Part shown: piece after piece, positions 42,601 through 52,700 of the stretch | How positions within the stretch are numbered: position 1 is the first letter of the stretch | Layout of the letters: each line of letters opens with the position of its first letter | Assembly: GCA_951812925.1 (NCBI GenBank) | Contig: OX638368.1 | Location: 124,581,309-124,645,308, forward strand | Direction of reading: 5' to 3' | Length of the DNA: 64,000 nt | Origin: Calliopum simillimum | Taxonomy: Eukaryota > Arthropoda > Insecta > Diptera > Lauxaniidae | Translations under genes and position numbers: made by a program | Notes under the pieces: model-generated | What the model was told of the DNA's origin: nothing | Databases searched by the model: none | What the model saw: the letters and a program-made list of their open reading frames with translations, nothing else

Positions 42601-44445
42601 CACCATACAAATTTTAAATAGAAAATCTTTCAAAAAACCAGCATTTCCCAGTGAATGTTGGTTGGATCACCAATTTTTCTAAAGGATGTCATATATTCCT
42701 ATCCATTTTACATATGTACTACCAAATCTTATAAATTATGAATTTTTTTAGGGGCGTGGCATCGCTCATTTTCCCATTTAACATTATTTACACAGAAAAA
42801 TTAAGATTTTTTCTATAAAAGTCCAAATAAAAATCAATTTGAATCTGGCAACCCTAATTTCACTTGATCAGATTTACAGATAAGTGTACTGCTTTTGAAG
42901 GGCCAGAGTTGTCAGCTTTAGGTACAGACATACACGTCTGAGTGCTCTGATCAGTGATTTCTGCAGAAGCTGTTATTGAGAGGAGAAGGAAAATTGAGCA
43001 GAAGACCTCTTCTGTAATAGGAGCAAGTATATCCGTTTGGAGTATTACTTTCCAGAGTCCAGACAGTCAATCTCTATCAATACTAGCATTTTTAACTCCT
43101 CCCATTCATCAAAGGATCGAGGTGTTTTTGTTATTAAGGAATTCCTAAGCAAAAGAAAAAACTACTTTCGGCGAAGACTTTTCTTGAGACAGTTAGAACT
43201 CGATCTTCCCCACAGTAAAAGGCAGTCTTATCTATCATATCACACGCACATAATACTTTCAAAGGAGTTTATCCAAGCATGTAAGAATTATGATTTATTA
43301 TTTATTTGTGCGCACAAACATTTAAATATAGAAATAACATTCATTATAGGCGTCAAAATGTAATACAATTGTATTGGGCCAAATTAGCCAAAAGTACAGA
43401 ATTCGTTACTGTTGAGTTAATTTATTCAATTTGTGACCAATAGAGTCCAATAAGAAAATGATTCGGTTACTTGCGTATCTAAAACCGAACCATGACAAGT
43501 TATTTAAAAATAACCACGCACATCCTGCTCATTAAAATTGTTTTTTTTAGTCTAATAAACAACTATGCCAAATTTCAAGTCCGCAGCAATTTTTTCCTTT
43601 TAGATATTTATTTTTACTATACTAATACTTGGCAACTACTCTACAAAAATTTGAATTTGGACAAGTGTAGGGGCATATTTAGGATTTATTCGGGGGGCTG
43701 ACAACTTCCTTTTTCACTGCTTATACAATACATACTATTGCATGATGATGAATCGTAAAAAAATACTAAATTAAGTACTTTTTTATTACTAAAATTAGAA
43801 AAAACGCGTCATGGCCTACTTTTTTGATGTTCCAAAATATATTTTATGGAATGAAATCAAAACTAATTTTCATGAACTCAAATCTAAGATGATATCGGTA
43901 TCTTAGATCGCTATAGTCCTGTCTCCATTTTTTTAATTGTTGGGAAATGCAAAAAGAAGATTTCAAACAGTGGTTATTTAGAATTGGGTGCTATTTTAAT
44001 ATAACGATACATGCAATAATTTAACATACAGTATATTTTAACATTATTTTATGTTTTAAACCAATTTTGTTGATTGCTAACAAAATCTCAGCCAATTTCT
44101 ATTATGCCATTACTTTTGCCCTTATATGGAATTGCACAACTATTAAAATATACGACATATTTAGTATATTTTATGAGCGACTAGCAATTCCCTTTGTGCG
44201 TTGCGACTCCTTCTCTTGTACAGACGGAAGGACATCTCCAATTAAAATAAACCAAAGAATGTAACTTGTTCCGATGCAATTTATATATCACATTCTGCAA
44301 TTTATAAATCTCATCTATGTACATTAGATAGTTTCAGAGATATGACATTTTTTTAAGGACGTGGCAGCGCCCATTTTTCCCTTAGACATTATTTGTCCCG
44401 TTACTCTTAATAAATATACCAAACCTGATCCATGTTCGTTAAATG
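39686..44445. other. 4.7-kb intergenic stretch, no supported gene
   Basis: AT-rich. Phrases at 42750-42800 (GGGGCGTGGCATCGCTCATT) recur at 44350-44385, and 44080-44130 resembles 31767-31830, so old repeats are present. Frames at minus 39963-40190 (cysteine/histidine-containing) and plus 43037-43363 are the longest but match no family I recognise. Confidence 0.4.
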
Positions 44446-44457
44446 TTTTCAGAGATA

Positions 44458-44601
44458 TCGTCGGCTGAGTATTATTTTGCCGTAAACGCCACTTTGTTGA
44501 AAAAGCAAAAGCACATAACTTATGTAGAGACGAGCACAAGTTATCTGCTTTTGCTTTTTCAACGAAGTGGCGCTTAGGGCAAAATAATACTCAGCCGACG
44601 A
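44458..44601. mobile_element. 144-bp palindromic MITE, copy 2
   Basis: Near-perfect inverse ends TCGTCGGCTGAGTATTATTT, with TTTTTCAACGAAGTGGCG opposite CGCCACTTTGTTGAAAAAG. The palindrome continues into the flanks (TTTTCAGAGATA at 44446-44457 and TATCTCTGAAAA at 44602-44613), unlike the copy at 23693. Confidence 0.8.
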
Positions 44602-44639
44602 TATCTCTGAAAACATATGACGATATGATAAATTACTTT

Positions 44640-45484
44640 TTTTGGAGTAACGGAAAAAACAAAAAAAAAAGTTTTAAAAATTTTTGGTTCCGACATTCAA
44701 GGGATCCTTGGGTGAAAAAAAATGTTTTCCATTAAAATGTCGTAAAAATTTATTAAACGCATAAAAAAAATTCAAAATTTTTTTTTTTTAATTTTTGGCT
44801 ATAACATCCTAGGGGGATCCTTGGGTGAAAAAAATGTTTTCCGCTAAAATGACGTATGAAGTCATGAAACGCGCAAAAAACACGAAAAAAACGAAAAATA
44901 TTTTTCAAAAATGTGACTTATTTGAATATTTAGGGAAGATAGCACAGTAGTGCTCTTCAAAAAATTAGAGTTTGGAGATAGGATTTTTCTTAATACTCGA
45001 ATATTTTCATGTTTTAGTGGTATTTTGACATCCCACAGTTTTCTACTCGGTAACGAAGACCACAAGGATACCGTAACTTTGAAAATTTCAAAATCGCAAA
45101 AATTGGAGATAGGACTCTAGCCCTCTAAGGTATCGATATGTTTTACAGCTTAGTACTTAGTTTTGATTTTTGAACTTTTCAAAACATTGAATTGACCGAT
45201 ACTGGCTCACAAAAATGGTCCATAACTAAGACATTTCTTAAACCTATTTTGGAAAGGTAGTGAATCGGGCTATTAGTACAAAGTAAGTTTTCTGCTAATT
45301 GGCAAAAAATACTATTTTCCTACTTTTTTAGTACTAAGGTTAATAAAAACGCACCGTAGTTGCAAAAGCTATTTTGATGAAATTTGATATATAAATTCGA
45401 CGCATACTTTTTACGGTAAGCCACTTTAAAACGTTAAATCTCGTAAGCTATGCAAGATATTTTGCTTTATAGCAAGCATGTGGA
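44640..45484. other. Intergenic DNA with a two-copy direct repeat
   Basis: GGATCCTTGGGTGAAAAAA, then ATGTTTTCC.TAAAATG.CGTA, occurs at about 44701-44746 and again at 44817-44859, spacing about 115 bp. The remainder is AT-rich without a gene. Confidence 0.5.
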
Positions 45485-45590
45485 TAATATTATGACGTTA
45501 TCAGCTTCTATTAGTGGCGATGATTATTTTTGCGTTGTTGGCGATTTTAACTTGAGTAATTTATACTAGGGTCCATCTCCTGAAGATAAT

Positions 45591-46069
45591 ATGGTATTTA
45601 TCCCGTTAAATGTCAATATCTCTAAGCTTTTCGAGAAAATTGTTAAGGATAAGGTTCTCTTTGCCGTAAAAAATATAGTCTGTCCGTATCCACATGGTTT
45701 CTTTCCTGGTAGATCTACTCTTACAAATCTCTGTACTTTTACAAGATATTGTATTAATTCATTTGAAAGTGATGATATTCCGATATTTCGAAAGCTTTTG
45801 ACAAAGTGTCACATTGTCTATTTATTTCTAAATTATCGAATCTAGGTTTTCATTCCACATTCCTATCTTGGCTAAAATCTTACCTATCAAATAGGTTCTC
45901 CTTTGTAGCCATCGATGATGTAAGGTCACAATCATTCTTGATAACTTCCGGAGTTCCGCAGGGTAGCATACTTGGTCCACTGTTATTCATTCTTTATATT
46001 AATTATGTGTCATCGTGTTTTTCTGTGGTACGTTCTTCATTATATGCTGATGATTTAAAAATTTATTAC
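45591..46069 (+). pseudogene. LINE reverse transcriptase, first part
   Basis: Frames encode SKLFEKIVKDKVLFAV and GFFPGRSTLTNL (fingers), then after a frame change LSWLKSYLSNR, SGVPQGSILGPLLFILYIN (motif B) and SSLYADDLKIYY (catalytic YADD). It is cut by the irritans-type mariner fragment immediately after motif C. Confidence 0.85.
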
Positions 46070-46565
46070 AACAGGTCATTCAATAAGTCCGTAGGAAAAG
46101 TAGGAGAAAAACAAAATTTTGACCAAACTCGATTTAATTATTCAACATATTTGTCTTCGAAAGCGATACAACGAGTATAGCGATTTTCCAACAATTCGAT
46201 TCCACTTTAATAGTACGATTTCTCTTTTTCGTCAAAATAGGCCTCAGCTGACTGTCTTTTGGATTCTGGTGTGTAATAGTGAGGCCATGTTTCATCCATT
46301 GTCACATATCGACGATAGAATTCGATTTTATTGTGGTTTAACAGCGCCAAACACTACTCTGAAGCATCAATTCGTTTTTGTTTTTGGTCGATTGTGAGCT
46401 CATGCGGCACCCACTTTGCACAGAGCTTTTGCATACCCAAATGTTCGTGTAAAATGGTAAAAATACTACCATCTGATATTTTTACAATGTCAGCTAGCTC
46501 GTGCACCTTCAATTTGCAATCGATTATAACCAATTTGATTGTTGTACCCTCCAAAATGAATTAAA
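46070..46565 (-). pseudogene. Irritans-type mariner, internally deleted
   Basis: On the minus strand the product includes VHELADIVKISDGSIFTIL, HEHLGMQKLCAKWVPHEL, YVTMDETWPHYYTPESKRQS (first catalytic D in TMDETW), then a jump to AEAYFDEKEKSYY and the C-terminus. The segment with the second and third catalytic aspartates is deleted. The end ACAGGTCATTCAATAAGTCC at about 46072 is a mariner-like terminal repeat; the other end is truncated. Confidence 0.82.
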
Positions 46566-47303
46566 TAATGTTGTTACTTGGTTCAATAACAACTGATTGA
46601 CATTGAATTTACGAAAATGCTTTTGTATGACTTTTTCTAAACTAAATAGTCCTCTGCTACATTCATATAGTGTTGATGGTGTGCCTCTAACTAGAGTTGA
46701 CCAAACCCGTGATCTTGGTATTTTCTTTGAGTCTCGTTTAAACTTTACGATTCACGTCAATCATATTTTGCCTAAGGTCTTTTCTCTTTTGGCTTTTATT
46801 AAACGGAACAGCGCTGCTTTTGTTGATCCCTATACGAGAAAACTTCTCTACACCTCATTTGTAAGGTCCAATTTAGAAAACGGTTAATTTATTTGGAATC
46901 CTTACTATGGGGTACATATTACTCGCCTGAGCGTGTTCAACGAAAATTTGTTAAGTTCGCACTACATTCACTGGATTTTAATGAGCCTTTACCGTCATAC
47001 AATGCTCGTTGTTTGCTTATACATCTTGAGAGTCTTGAAAATCGGCGTCTTGTTCATAGTATCATGTTTATTTATGATGTAATCAATGGTTTTATTGATT
47101 GTTCAGAGATCCTTCAGCTGATTGGCTTTAATATTCCTTCTAGGAGTTTACGATCCTCGGATTATTTTTATATCAAGTGTCACAGGTCGAACTATGCCAT
47201 TAATGAGCCCATTAATAGAACTCTTTTATTGCTCAATAGGTTATACAAGGATATTTCAATTGATTTTTGCTTGAATAAAGCTCAATTTAGGCTCTTACAT
47301 TAG
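46566..47303 (+). pseudogene. LINE reverse transcriptase, C-terminal part
   Basis: It resumes VVTWFNNN, then LTLNLRKCFCMTFSK, DLGIFFESRLNF, and KLLYTSFVRSNLE (the YG-like thumb region). After a stop and frame change near 46887, it continues as SPERVQRKFVKFALHSL, the conserved region that follows RT in this LINE group. It ends FRLLH at 47303. Confidence 0.8.
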
Positions 47304-47337
47304 TTTATTTTTGTATTTAAGTTATTTTATTTAGTTA

Positions 47338-48624
47338 TTGGGTGTACAACTTAAAAACCGGAATTTGACAGTGGATGTCCGTACTAACAAATATCGTGAA
47401 AGCTCGAACTTTTTATATATGTCATTTTGAAGGTACATTTGACAGCTGTCAAAATCAGTCAACAAAACAATTTTATCTTGTGTGAATCATTATTATTTTT
47501 CACGATGAATAACTTCGAAAATTCGAGAAAAAGACAGCATTTGCGGGAGGTTCTGTTGGGTCATTTTTTTGCAAAGAAAACTGCTGCGGAAAGTCATAGT
47601 TTGCTTGTAGAAGTTTATGGCGACGATGCTTTAGGAAAAACACAGTGTTTTGAATGGTTTAAACGCTTCAAAAGTGCCGATTTTGACATCAAAGACAAAG
47701 AACGCCCAGGACAGCCAAAAAAGTATGAAGACGAAGAATTAGAGAAGCTACTCGATGAGGATTCGTGTCAAACACAAGACGAGCTTGCCAAATCGTTGGG
47801 AGTGACTCAGCAAGCCATTTCGAAACGTTTGAAAGCCGCCGGATACATTCAGAAGCAAGGTAATTGGGTCCCCTATGAGTTGAAGCCGAGAGACGTTGAA
47901 CGGCGCTTCTGTATGTCTGAAATGCTGCTTGAGCGCCATAAAAACAAATCATTTTTGCATCGGATTGTGACTGGGGATAAAAAATGGATCCATTATGACA
48001 ATCCCAAGCGCAAAAAGTCATACGTGAAACCCGGCCAACCAGCCAAATCAACCTCGAAGCCAAATATCCGTGGCGCCAAGGTTCTGCTGTGTATTTGGTG
48101 GGATCAGACGAGGCCGTTATATTATGAGTTGTTGAAATCGGGCCAGACAATCACAGGTGACCTGTACCGAACACAATTAAAACGTTTGAAGCGTGCCATC
48201 ATCGAAAAACGCCCGGAAAATGCGACCAGACACGAAGCAATAATTTTTCATCATGACAACGCTCGGCCGCATGTTGCAAGACCCGTGAAAAACTATTTGG
48301 AAAATAGTGGATGGGAAGTTTTGGCTCACCCGCCTTATAGCCCAGACCTTGCACCATCAGACTACCATTTGTTCCGATCGATGCAGAATGCCCTATCAGG
48401 AATACGCTTCACTTAAGTTCAAGATATCGAAAATTGGATAGATTCATTTTTGGCCGCCAAGCCGGCGCAATTTTTTTGGGATGGAATTCATAAATTGCCT
48501 GAAGGATGAGGAAATGTTGTAGCTTTCAATGGACAATACTTTGAATAAAATATATTGTAACATTTTTCCACAATAAAGCATCAAATTTCGCTAAAAAATT
48601 CCGGTTTTTAAGTTTTACACCCAA
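47338..48624 (+). mobile_element. Mos1-like mariner, full length (1287 bp)
   Basis: Terminal inverted repeats are TTGGGTGTACAACTTAAAAA and TTGGGTGTAAAACTTAAAAA, then CCGGAATTT on both. TA duplications are at 47336-47337 and 48625-48626. Length equals that of Mos1-type mariners. It is inserted in the 3' UTR of the LINE. Confidence 0.93.
47505..48548 (+). pseudogene. Mariner transposase (DD34D) with two nonsense codons
   Basis: The start is ATG at 47505 (MNNFENSRKRQH). The frame runs 347 codons. It contains the N-terminal helix-turn-helix regions (FFAKKTAAESHSLLVEVYG, TQDELAKSLGVTQQAISKRL), the WVPYEL linker motif, and the catalytic triad: TGDKKWIHYDNP, IFHHDNARPHVA and YSPDLAPSDYHLF, with 34 residues between the last two aspartates. 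An in-frame TAA at 48414-48416 (after GIRFT) and TGA at 48507-48509 (after KLPEG) interrupt the last 44 codons. The region to the first stop keeps the whole catalytic core. A longer frame upstream to 47427 is not expected to be translated as part of the protein. Confidence 0.9.
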
Positions 48625-48690
48625 TATATATTTAAGGTTAACTGTTCTAGTCTGTAAGGGTTATTATTATCCAAAGACTCAAATAAATAA

Positions 48691-49204
48691 ATAAATTCTA
48701 ATGCAAGTGTGCTTTGTCTTGATGAAAAAGAGTTTGTTGTACCCTACTTAAGTATTAATATAGCTTTCACTTACAAACTTAATCGCGCAACGATCTGAAA
48801 CTAGAAAATAATCTTGAGAAAGGTTAATTTTACGGAAAATATTATTAATATACGTAGCGCTTTATCTGACCTAGAGCAGTTACTTCTGGCATCCACTTTG
48901 CATATATTTTATTTAAGCATCTACATACATTTGTTTGTAGTTATAACGTATGCATTTATATGAACTATTTTGCTAATATTATTACAAAAATATGCTTCGA
49001 CAATTTTGTTTGCTATCAAGTTCCAATTGCAAATTCTCTGGTGAAAATAGATTTTATTATCAATAAAAAAAAAAAAAAAACAGAAAAGTGTGGTGACAAC
49101 CGTGCAATGCGTGTCACAACATATTTCAAATACTTATGTATGAACTCATAGATACACACAAAAGAAATTCATTAGTTATTCTAAGCAGCATAAAAGATAA
49201 AAAG
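48691..49204. other. Region upstream of rootletin, no gene seen
   Basis: AT-rich sequence between the LINE tail and the rootletin promoter region, with an A16 run at 49066-49081. A 63-codon frame at 48960 has no recognisable features. Confidence 0.4.
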
Positions 49205-49219
49205 ATTGTTGTTAGCAAC
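49205..49219 (+). promoter_or_regulatory. Candidate RFX X-box upstream of rootletin
   Basis: ATTGTTGTTAGCAAC fits the X-box consensus RYYNYY-N(1-3)-RRNRAC exactly, with a 3-bp spacer. It lies about 547 bp upstream of the rootletin ATG. RFX factors switch on ciliary genes in animals through this site. Because the first coding exon follows a splice acceptor, the true promoter lies further upstream, which is compatible with this position. Confidence 0.4.
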
Positions 49220-49765
49220 CATTTAAAATATGCAAGTCGAAATGATATGTTAATAGTTTCTTGAAATTGGGGCTACACCCTTTATGTACGTATTTTATGT
49301 TGGTACATATACTCGTGTTGTGCTGTTATCGACAAGTCCTCAGACAAAGTGTATGGAGTATCGGAGTGGGGGCGACATGTTTTGACGAAAAAATTGTACA
49401 GCGATAACAGGTAGATCATAGAGAACTAACTTAGGGACAATTTCTATTGATCAATCTTTTCTGGGAACATTGTGCCTCCGGAAAACTCAAAAACCGTGCA
49501 TAACGTTAAACAAGTGCATTCAATTGCATCCAACATATCTCCGGCTCGAAATGATCTTGTCGAAGACGCCAAATTGTAGATTTTTTTATCTCACATTCAA
49601 AATTTTATGTTTCTGAGGCCAATGTCCAAGAAATCAAAACATATTTAAGTTCTTTAAAAAAAAAGTTTCATTTTTGAGATATTCGTATTTTACAATACTT
49701 AGTTATGCATATTTCATATAGCTAGTGCCTAGAAATTTAATTTCGAATTGAAATCTCAATTCCAG

Positions 49766-52700
49766 ATGCAATCGCATAAAGATCATTCCAAGCAACAATC
49801 TGAGAATAACATTTTAGGTCGATTACCATTCTCAAAGCAAATTCGAAGCCGAGCTCCAGATAATATTTACGGAACGCCATCAACGGTACCCGGTAATTTG
49901 CATCAATCACAAAACGTAACATCGACTACTCCTAGAATGTTGAGTCCTATACCTTCGAGTGGAGAACCATCCAATGCAGCGTTATTACGCCAAAATCAAG
50001 AGTTGCGTCAACGTTTGGCTGAAGAGTCGAACAGTTATCGACGTCGAATTGATACATTCAAATTGGCTCAGCAAAATCAAGCCGCATTGGTTAGTCGTCT
50101 ACAATCGAAGGTACAACAATATCGGCAAAGATGTAGCGATTTAGAAGGACGTATGAATGAAACACTAAAGGCACCGCCATTCTCATCACAATCATCAACA
50201 TTGCCATGCCAACCGAAAATAACAACTGGTCCCACCACCAGTCAAGTAATGGTAAGATTGTTTGACTTTAAGATTATAACTTTTTTCTTTTTCTTTCTTT
50301 TTGAAACTTCAAAGTACTCGTATAAAATTTTATGAAAATACGATGTAAAAGACCTGCATTTTCAAATGACAAATGTGGGAGTTTCTGTAAATCACGTGCT
50401 TAAATTTTGCCCTCTTTTGACACTCTCGCTAAACTTAGGAAACTAAACGTGGTTTTTTCTGTAACCCCTGTTGGGAACAAAAAAACTATGGAGCATTAGT
50501 TTGAACTCTCTCCCTCGTAGTTTTTTGCTTTTTGAGCACCACCATGGTGTGGCATGTGATTTATAGACGCTCCAAACATCGAACTCATACCTCATATATG
50601 TTCCTATATACTAAATATTTGATTGATAAATTCACATGTCATTGTAGTGTTCAACATCAATGACCTTAGGACAATCGGGTCCCTGTGCCTCTTCGCTGGA
50701 CTCACCGGCACCCACATGTTCGCGTGATTACACAGTGCATGATGATAGCAGCGAACTTTGTCGTAAACTTGAAGATGAGCATAATAAATGTGACCAATTG
50801 ATGGCACAGAATGCAGCTCTACGACAGCAATTGGAAGAGTCCAATCGCACAAATGAAGCACTGACAAATGATCTGCAGAAACTGACTAATGATTGGTCAA
50901 ATCTCCGGGACGAGATTATGATTAAAGAGGATGAATACAATCAAGAAGAGCAGGTAAGGTTACTTTACACTGTACATTAAAGTGGGCCGACCACCATATT
51001 TATATACAAAACTTTTTTGTTTGGCTACAAAAGTAAAAGTTCTTAATATTTGAGTTCTGCAGCAAAAATTTTTCTCCCTGAATCAGGATATTGATTTCAG
51101 AAGTAGTGACAAATTTACAACTTAAAAATTACTTGCAAAAATTCCAGTCTTGTAAACATTGTCATACTTATTTTAATTAATTTGTTAAAAAAATTCCATT
51201 TATAACATCCAAATTTAATTTATTTTATCTAACAACTTAGCACGACGCTTGGAAATCTAATTTCAACAGGTCTCAACGTTGCGTACCGCTACTTTACGAT
51301 TTCACTAATCGCTTACACGCTTCTGCCATTTGATAGATTTTGACAGAAGTTACGTTACGAAACGCTACTTCTTGGCTAATTCCACCATAAATTTCGCAAA
51401 GGAATAGCATACTTTCTTGCTCTACGTTGTTTGAAACTTTACATAAACGTAGCATACTTTAAGGGTCTACTTTAAACGGATGACAGGTGTGAAATTAGTA
51501 ATTTAAAAAAAAAAAAAAAATAAATCTAGCGCAATAAATATTTTCACCAGAGTCAAAATATTTTTTTTATAAGCCAATCAACAAATTTGAGTGGTTAACA
51601 GAAAGCTTATTTTTCGGCGTCCCACTTGAATGTACTTACAATAATACACTGCGAAGAATTTACTTGCAATATAGTATTTTTTTTTCATTATAATAACCTG
51701 AGCTCGATATATAGAGTGAAATTATTGCCTCCTAATTGTACCTTTTTTATCTTCCCCACATAGGCCTTCAAGGACTACTACAACAGTGAGCAAAATCGTC
51801 TCCTTAAAATGTGGCGTGAAGTTGGTGCCGTTAAGCGAACTTTCAAGGATATACAAACCGCAATGAAAAATGAAATAGCCAAAATGGGCATGGAAATAAT
51901 CAGCGCCAATAAAGATATCTCAGTAGCGTGTAATGGTGTAAACTTCACAATGCGACAAGCGAAGAATGCACAAGATGAACAATTGGCAAATGTCCTTAGG
52001 GAAGCTGATGGTTTAAAAGCGCATTTGGCTACACTCAAGGTCCAATATGAATCGGCACGCCATGAGATAAACGAACGTGATCAACGTATTGCAGAACTTA
52101 TGAATCAACTGAAGAAACTTGATGACCGTTGTGGTCAAGCTGAATCACAGGCAATATTGGCTAATCGTTATAATGATGAAATCGAACGTCTTAACAACTC
52201 TATACGAGAAATTGCACAAGCTGTGGTTCAAGATGCTGAAATTGCTGATCGTGTGGAGACAACTGAAGCTGATCTTAATGGTACCGGAAGCACTGCTATG
52301 CAACACATGCACTTGTCGCGCGATACTTCTTCATCAGCAATGGGTGCTGGTGCAACTAAATCGCCACGCCGTAGTTCAACGAGAGCATCGCAAGCTTTTG
52401 CGGAAGGTACAATTTCTGCTGTTCAAGCTGCTCTGCATAAGTATCAATTGGCATTGCATGATGTTCAAGTGAAGTTTCAAAACACTAATGATAATCTCAA
52501 AAGTACTAAAGCACAATTGGAACAATGTGAAGCGACTAACAACTTGCTTACAACAAAAATAACTCAATTAACAGAAAAATTGGATTTAAGCAATTCGAAA
52601 CTATCGGAGTTATTTAAAGAACGTGACAGTTTGCAGAAAACTTTAGAAGAAATACGCCAACAGAAGCAACACTCTGAAAAAGGACGCGCTGAAATAAATT

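Larger units (their letters stand above)
45485..48690 (+). mobile_element. Second CR1/jockey-type LINE, internally deleted, with two mariner insertions
   Basis: An endonuclease motif (CVVGDFNLSNLY, about 45530-45570) is followed within about 30 bp by RT sequence, so the end of EN and the linker are lost. RT and its C-terminal extension then run to a stop at 47303, with a 3' UTR ending in AAATAAATAAATAAATT near 48690. Mariner sequences split it at 46070-46565 (coding) and 47338-48624 (3' UTR). Confidence 0.85.

Noticed and set aside
43037..43363. 108-codon plus-strand frame
   Set aside because: Overlaps another frame of similar length and shows no recognisable domain.
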